The position numbers were made by a program, and so were the translations under genes. The notes under the pieces were generated by a model that worked only from the letters and a program-made list of their open reading frames with translations, was not told where the DNA came from and made no database searches. 64,000 bases of DNA from CBDAQR01 sp965199055 (GTDB lineage: Bacteria; Pseudomonadota; Gammaproteobacteria; Pseudomonadales; Halieaceae), in contig CBDAQR010000003.1 of the NCBI GenBank assembly GCA_965199055.1, positions 682,001 to 746,000 on the forward strand, written 5' to 3'. Shown here piece by piece: positions 62,604 to 64,000 of this stretch (positions within the stretch are counted from its first letter, which is position 1; every line of letters starts with the position of its first letter).

Positions 62604-62676
62604 ATGTAAAAACTCCTATCACGTTAGTTTATAGAAATTTCTACGTATGAGTGGCGCTATTTTACGGGTACTTACA

Positions 62677-62834
62677 GCGACTGGCCAGTTTTTTTTGAGC
62701 TAGCAGAGGACTATCAGCTGAATTACGTCCTTCTATTGGACGTTTCACTCGCAGAACAATTGCCTGCCCAGTATTTCTCTGCCGCCCTGCAGCATCCACA
62801 GTTGGTCATACTGCGAATAGAAAAATGGCGCTAG
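62677..62834 (+). pseudogene. 3' remnant of an unidentified gene, cut by the IS3 element
   Basis: From 62679 the plus strand is open for 51 codons to TAG 62832-62834 (begins DWPVFFELAEDYQLNYVLLL, ends LVILRIEKWR). It has no start codon with a ribosome binding site and begins at the IS end. It looks like the tail of a larger protein whose 5' part is missing from this side and not found beyond the IS. Family not recognised. Confidence 0.5.
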
Positions 62835-62840
62835 GAGAAA

Positions 62841-64000
62841 CTACGCGATATTTGCATTCAGGCGAAAGATATTGTCAGGGTCGTAGCGCTTTTTAATCTT
62901 CAATAACCTGGCGTAGTTACCCTGGTAATTACGATTCCACTCGACACCGTCCTTACCGCCATTTTCGTCATCGGCTTCCACGGAATAAAAGCCGTAGGTT
63001 TGGGGTGAGAGCAATTCCCAGTACTTCTTGATCCAGGCAACATGCTTAGCAGAAGGCTGGTCGGGCTGCCAGCCGATGGTCGCCATCATATTGTAGTTGG
63101 CGTAACGGTGCGGAAACGCGGTCGCATCCGCGGGGACGCGCGCGATAGCACCGCCGGCCTGCTGAAAGATCATTTGCGTGGATCGTCCTGGTGCAGGCTC
63201 CATGCCATGCACAATATCGTCTATGAGTGCTGGCGTAATCTGGGTGACAAACCCACCCTTGAGATAGGACGCTGTGGCGCGCGGTGCATCACTGTCACCA
63301 CTGCGCTGCAGTGCTTCGTAGTCGGTCATAGACACCGTTTCGCGGATGGCCTTGCCCATCTGGGCGAAGCGCTGAAGTTCTTTACGTCCCAGGTTCTCAT
63401 CCCCACACCAAACACACTGGAAAAACACGAAACCGTCGGTATTCCCCGGTGGAAAACCAAATATCAGGTCCATCTGCATTTCATCGGGCAAATCTATCGA
63501 CTGCTCCGCATAGAACTGCAAGGCATCGCGTAATCGGCCATAGGGGTAGATGAAATTCCCCAGCAGCACTTGCCGGCCCATAGGGTGCAAATCAAATTCG
63601 AAGGCGGTAACCACGCCGAAATTGCTGCCACCACCGCGCACCGCCCAGTAAAGATCCTGATTTTGCTCGGCATTGGCGTGGCGCAGTTCACCATCGGCGC
63701 TGACTACATCCACCGCGTGAATATTATCCAGGGTGAGACCGTACTTACGGCCAAGACGCCCGAACCCACCGCCGGTCGCTAAACCACCTACACCGGTGTG
63801 AGATACCGTGCCCGCAGTTGTTACCAAACCTTGCGCCATGGCCTCATGGTCCAACGCACCCAGCAGACTGCCACCCGACACATAGGCACGGCGCTCATCC
63901 GCATTCACGCGGCAGTACCGCAAGCGGGACAGATCGATCATCATTCCGCCCTCTACGGTGCTCTTACCAGCGGCGCTATGGCCACCGCACTTCACAGCCG
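62841..64000 (-). CDS. FAD-dependent oxidoreductase, berberine-bridge (BBE) type (partial)
   Basis: The C-terminal 384 or more residues of an FAD-linked oxidase; the 5' end is beyond the window. The flavin-binding His is probably in CGGHSAAGKS; TGVGGLATGGGFGRLGRKYG follows. Where bicovalent relatives have Cys this one reads YGLTLDN, so FAD is probably bound by a single bond. The BBE domain ends NYARLLKIKKRYDPDNIFRL. Substrate unknown. It is convergent with the gene remnant at 62677. Confidence 0.85.
   Translation of the reverse strand, partial: AVKCGGHSAAGKSTVEGGMMIDLSRLRYCRVNADERRAYVSGGSLLGALDHEAMAQGLVTTAGTVSHTGVGGLATGGGFGRLGRKYGLTLDNIHAVDVVSADGELRHANAEQNQDLYWAVRGGGSNFGVVTAFEFDLHPMGRQVLLGNFIYPYGRLRDALQFYAEQSIDLPDEMQMDLIFGFPPGNTDGFVFFQCVWCGDENLGRKELQRFAQMGKAIRETVSMTDYEALQRSGDSDAPRATASYLKGGFVTQITPALIDDIVHGMEPAPGRSTQMIFQQAGGAIARVPADATAFPHRYANYNMMATIGWQPDQPSAKHVAWIKKYWELLSPQTYGFYSVEADDENGGKDGVEWNRNYQGNYARLLKIKKRYDPDNIFRLNANIA

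Larger units (their letters stand above)
61489..62676 (-). mobile_element. IS3-family insertion sequence, no target duplication
   Basis: An element of about 1.19 kb with inverted ends: TGTAAATACCCCAAAC at 61489 and, on the other strand, TGTAAGTACCCGTAAA ending at 62676; 12 of the first 15 bases agree. It encodes OrfA and a frameshifted OrfB on the minus strand, with an A6G slippery site. The bases flanking the ends (CGGGT and GCGAC) do not match, so there is no target-site duplication. It lies between a membrane-protein gene that has lost its upstream region and a 5'-truncated gene. Confidence 0.82.

Overview
The window looks like chromosomal DNA of a marine, Pseudomonas-like gammaproteobacterium; Cellvibrionales/Halieaceae is my best guess, from gene content only. 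The grounds are the miaB-ybeZ-ybeY-corC-lnt and leuS-lptE-holA blocks, cmoAB, Anr-, LexA- and Fur-type boxes, a TonB receptor, imuAB, a DUF1820 gene and periplasmic nitrate reductase. I saw no rRNA, tRNA or CRISPR array.

Layout. 1-1741: the end of an NHLM-type peptide-export ABC transporter, a large Gly/Ala/Ser-rich protein with a canonical double-glycine leader, and an unknown small protein. 1738-6985 (minus): a GH79 heparanase-like hydrolase, an IorB-type molybdenum hydroxylase and a PCMH-type FAD oxidase. 7150-8950: an AbgT transporter and a cysteine-cluster protein. 8947-13141: threonine degradation (tdh-kbl) divergent from an XRE-cupin regulator and an amidohydrolase. 13149-15491: a QueC-like protein, a CPA1 antiporter and a hemerythrin. 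15590-22091: napEDABC, a porin and two tandem NnrU proteins, with two nearly identical Anr-type boxes. 22263-34678: leuA, hydrolases, a SulP-STAS-cNMP transporter, cmoAB, lon, an aminotransferase and DUF1820.

34795-40095 is the conserved tRNA/rRNA and envelope block miaB to lnt. An accessory stretch (about 40.1-48.8 kb) lies between lnt and leuS. It holds a Fur-boxed TonB receptor, an amidohydrolase, an aminotransferase, a PhyH dioxygenase, and a BlaI / BlaR1-TonB / TonB cassette. The cassette is bounded by perfect 27-bp direct repeats and carries three identical-architecture operators. After leuS-lptE-holA come a GFA protein, a sulfotransferase, a VOC protein, SOS-controlled imuAB, acetyltransferases, gamma-glutamylcyclotransferase-like genes and exported RidA and methyltransferase proteins. 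The right end has an IS3-family element that appears to have mediated a deletion, then a berberine-bridge-type FAD oxidase running off the edge.

Most striking points: (1) the NHLM exporter with an unusually large double-Gly cargo; (2) the direct-repeat-bounded BlaI/BlaR1-TonB cassette upstream of leuS; (3) three otherwise intact genes (napA, the TonB receptor, a gamma-glutamylcyclotransferase-like gene), each broken by one lone in-frame stop; (4) an inferred low-oxygen regulon joining hemerythrin, nap and a porin.
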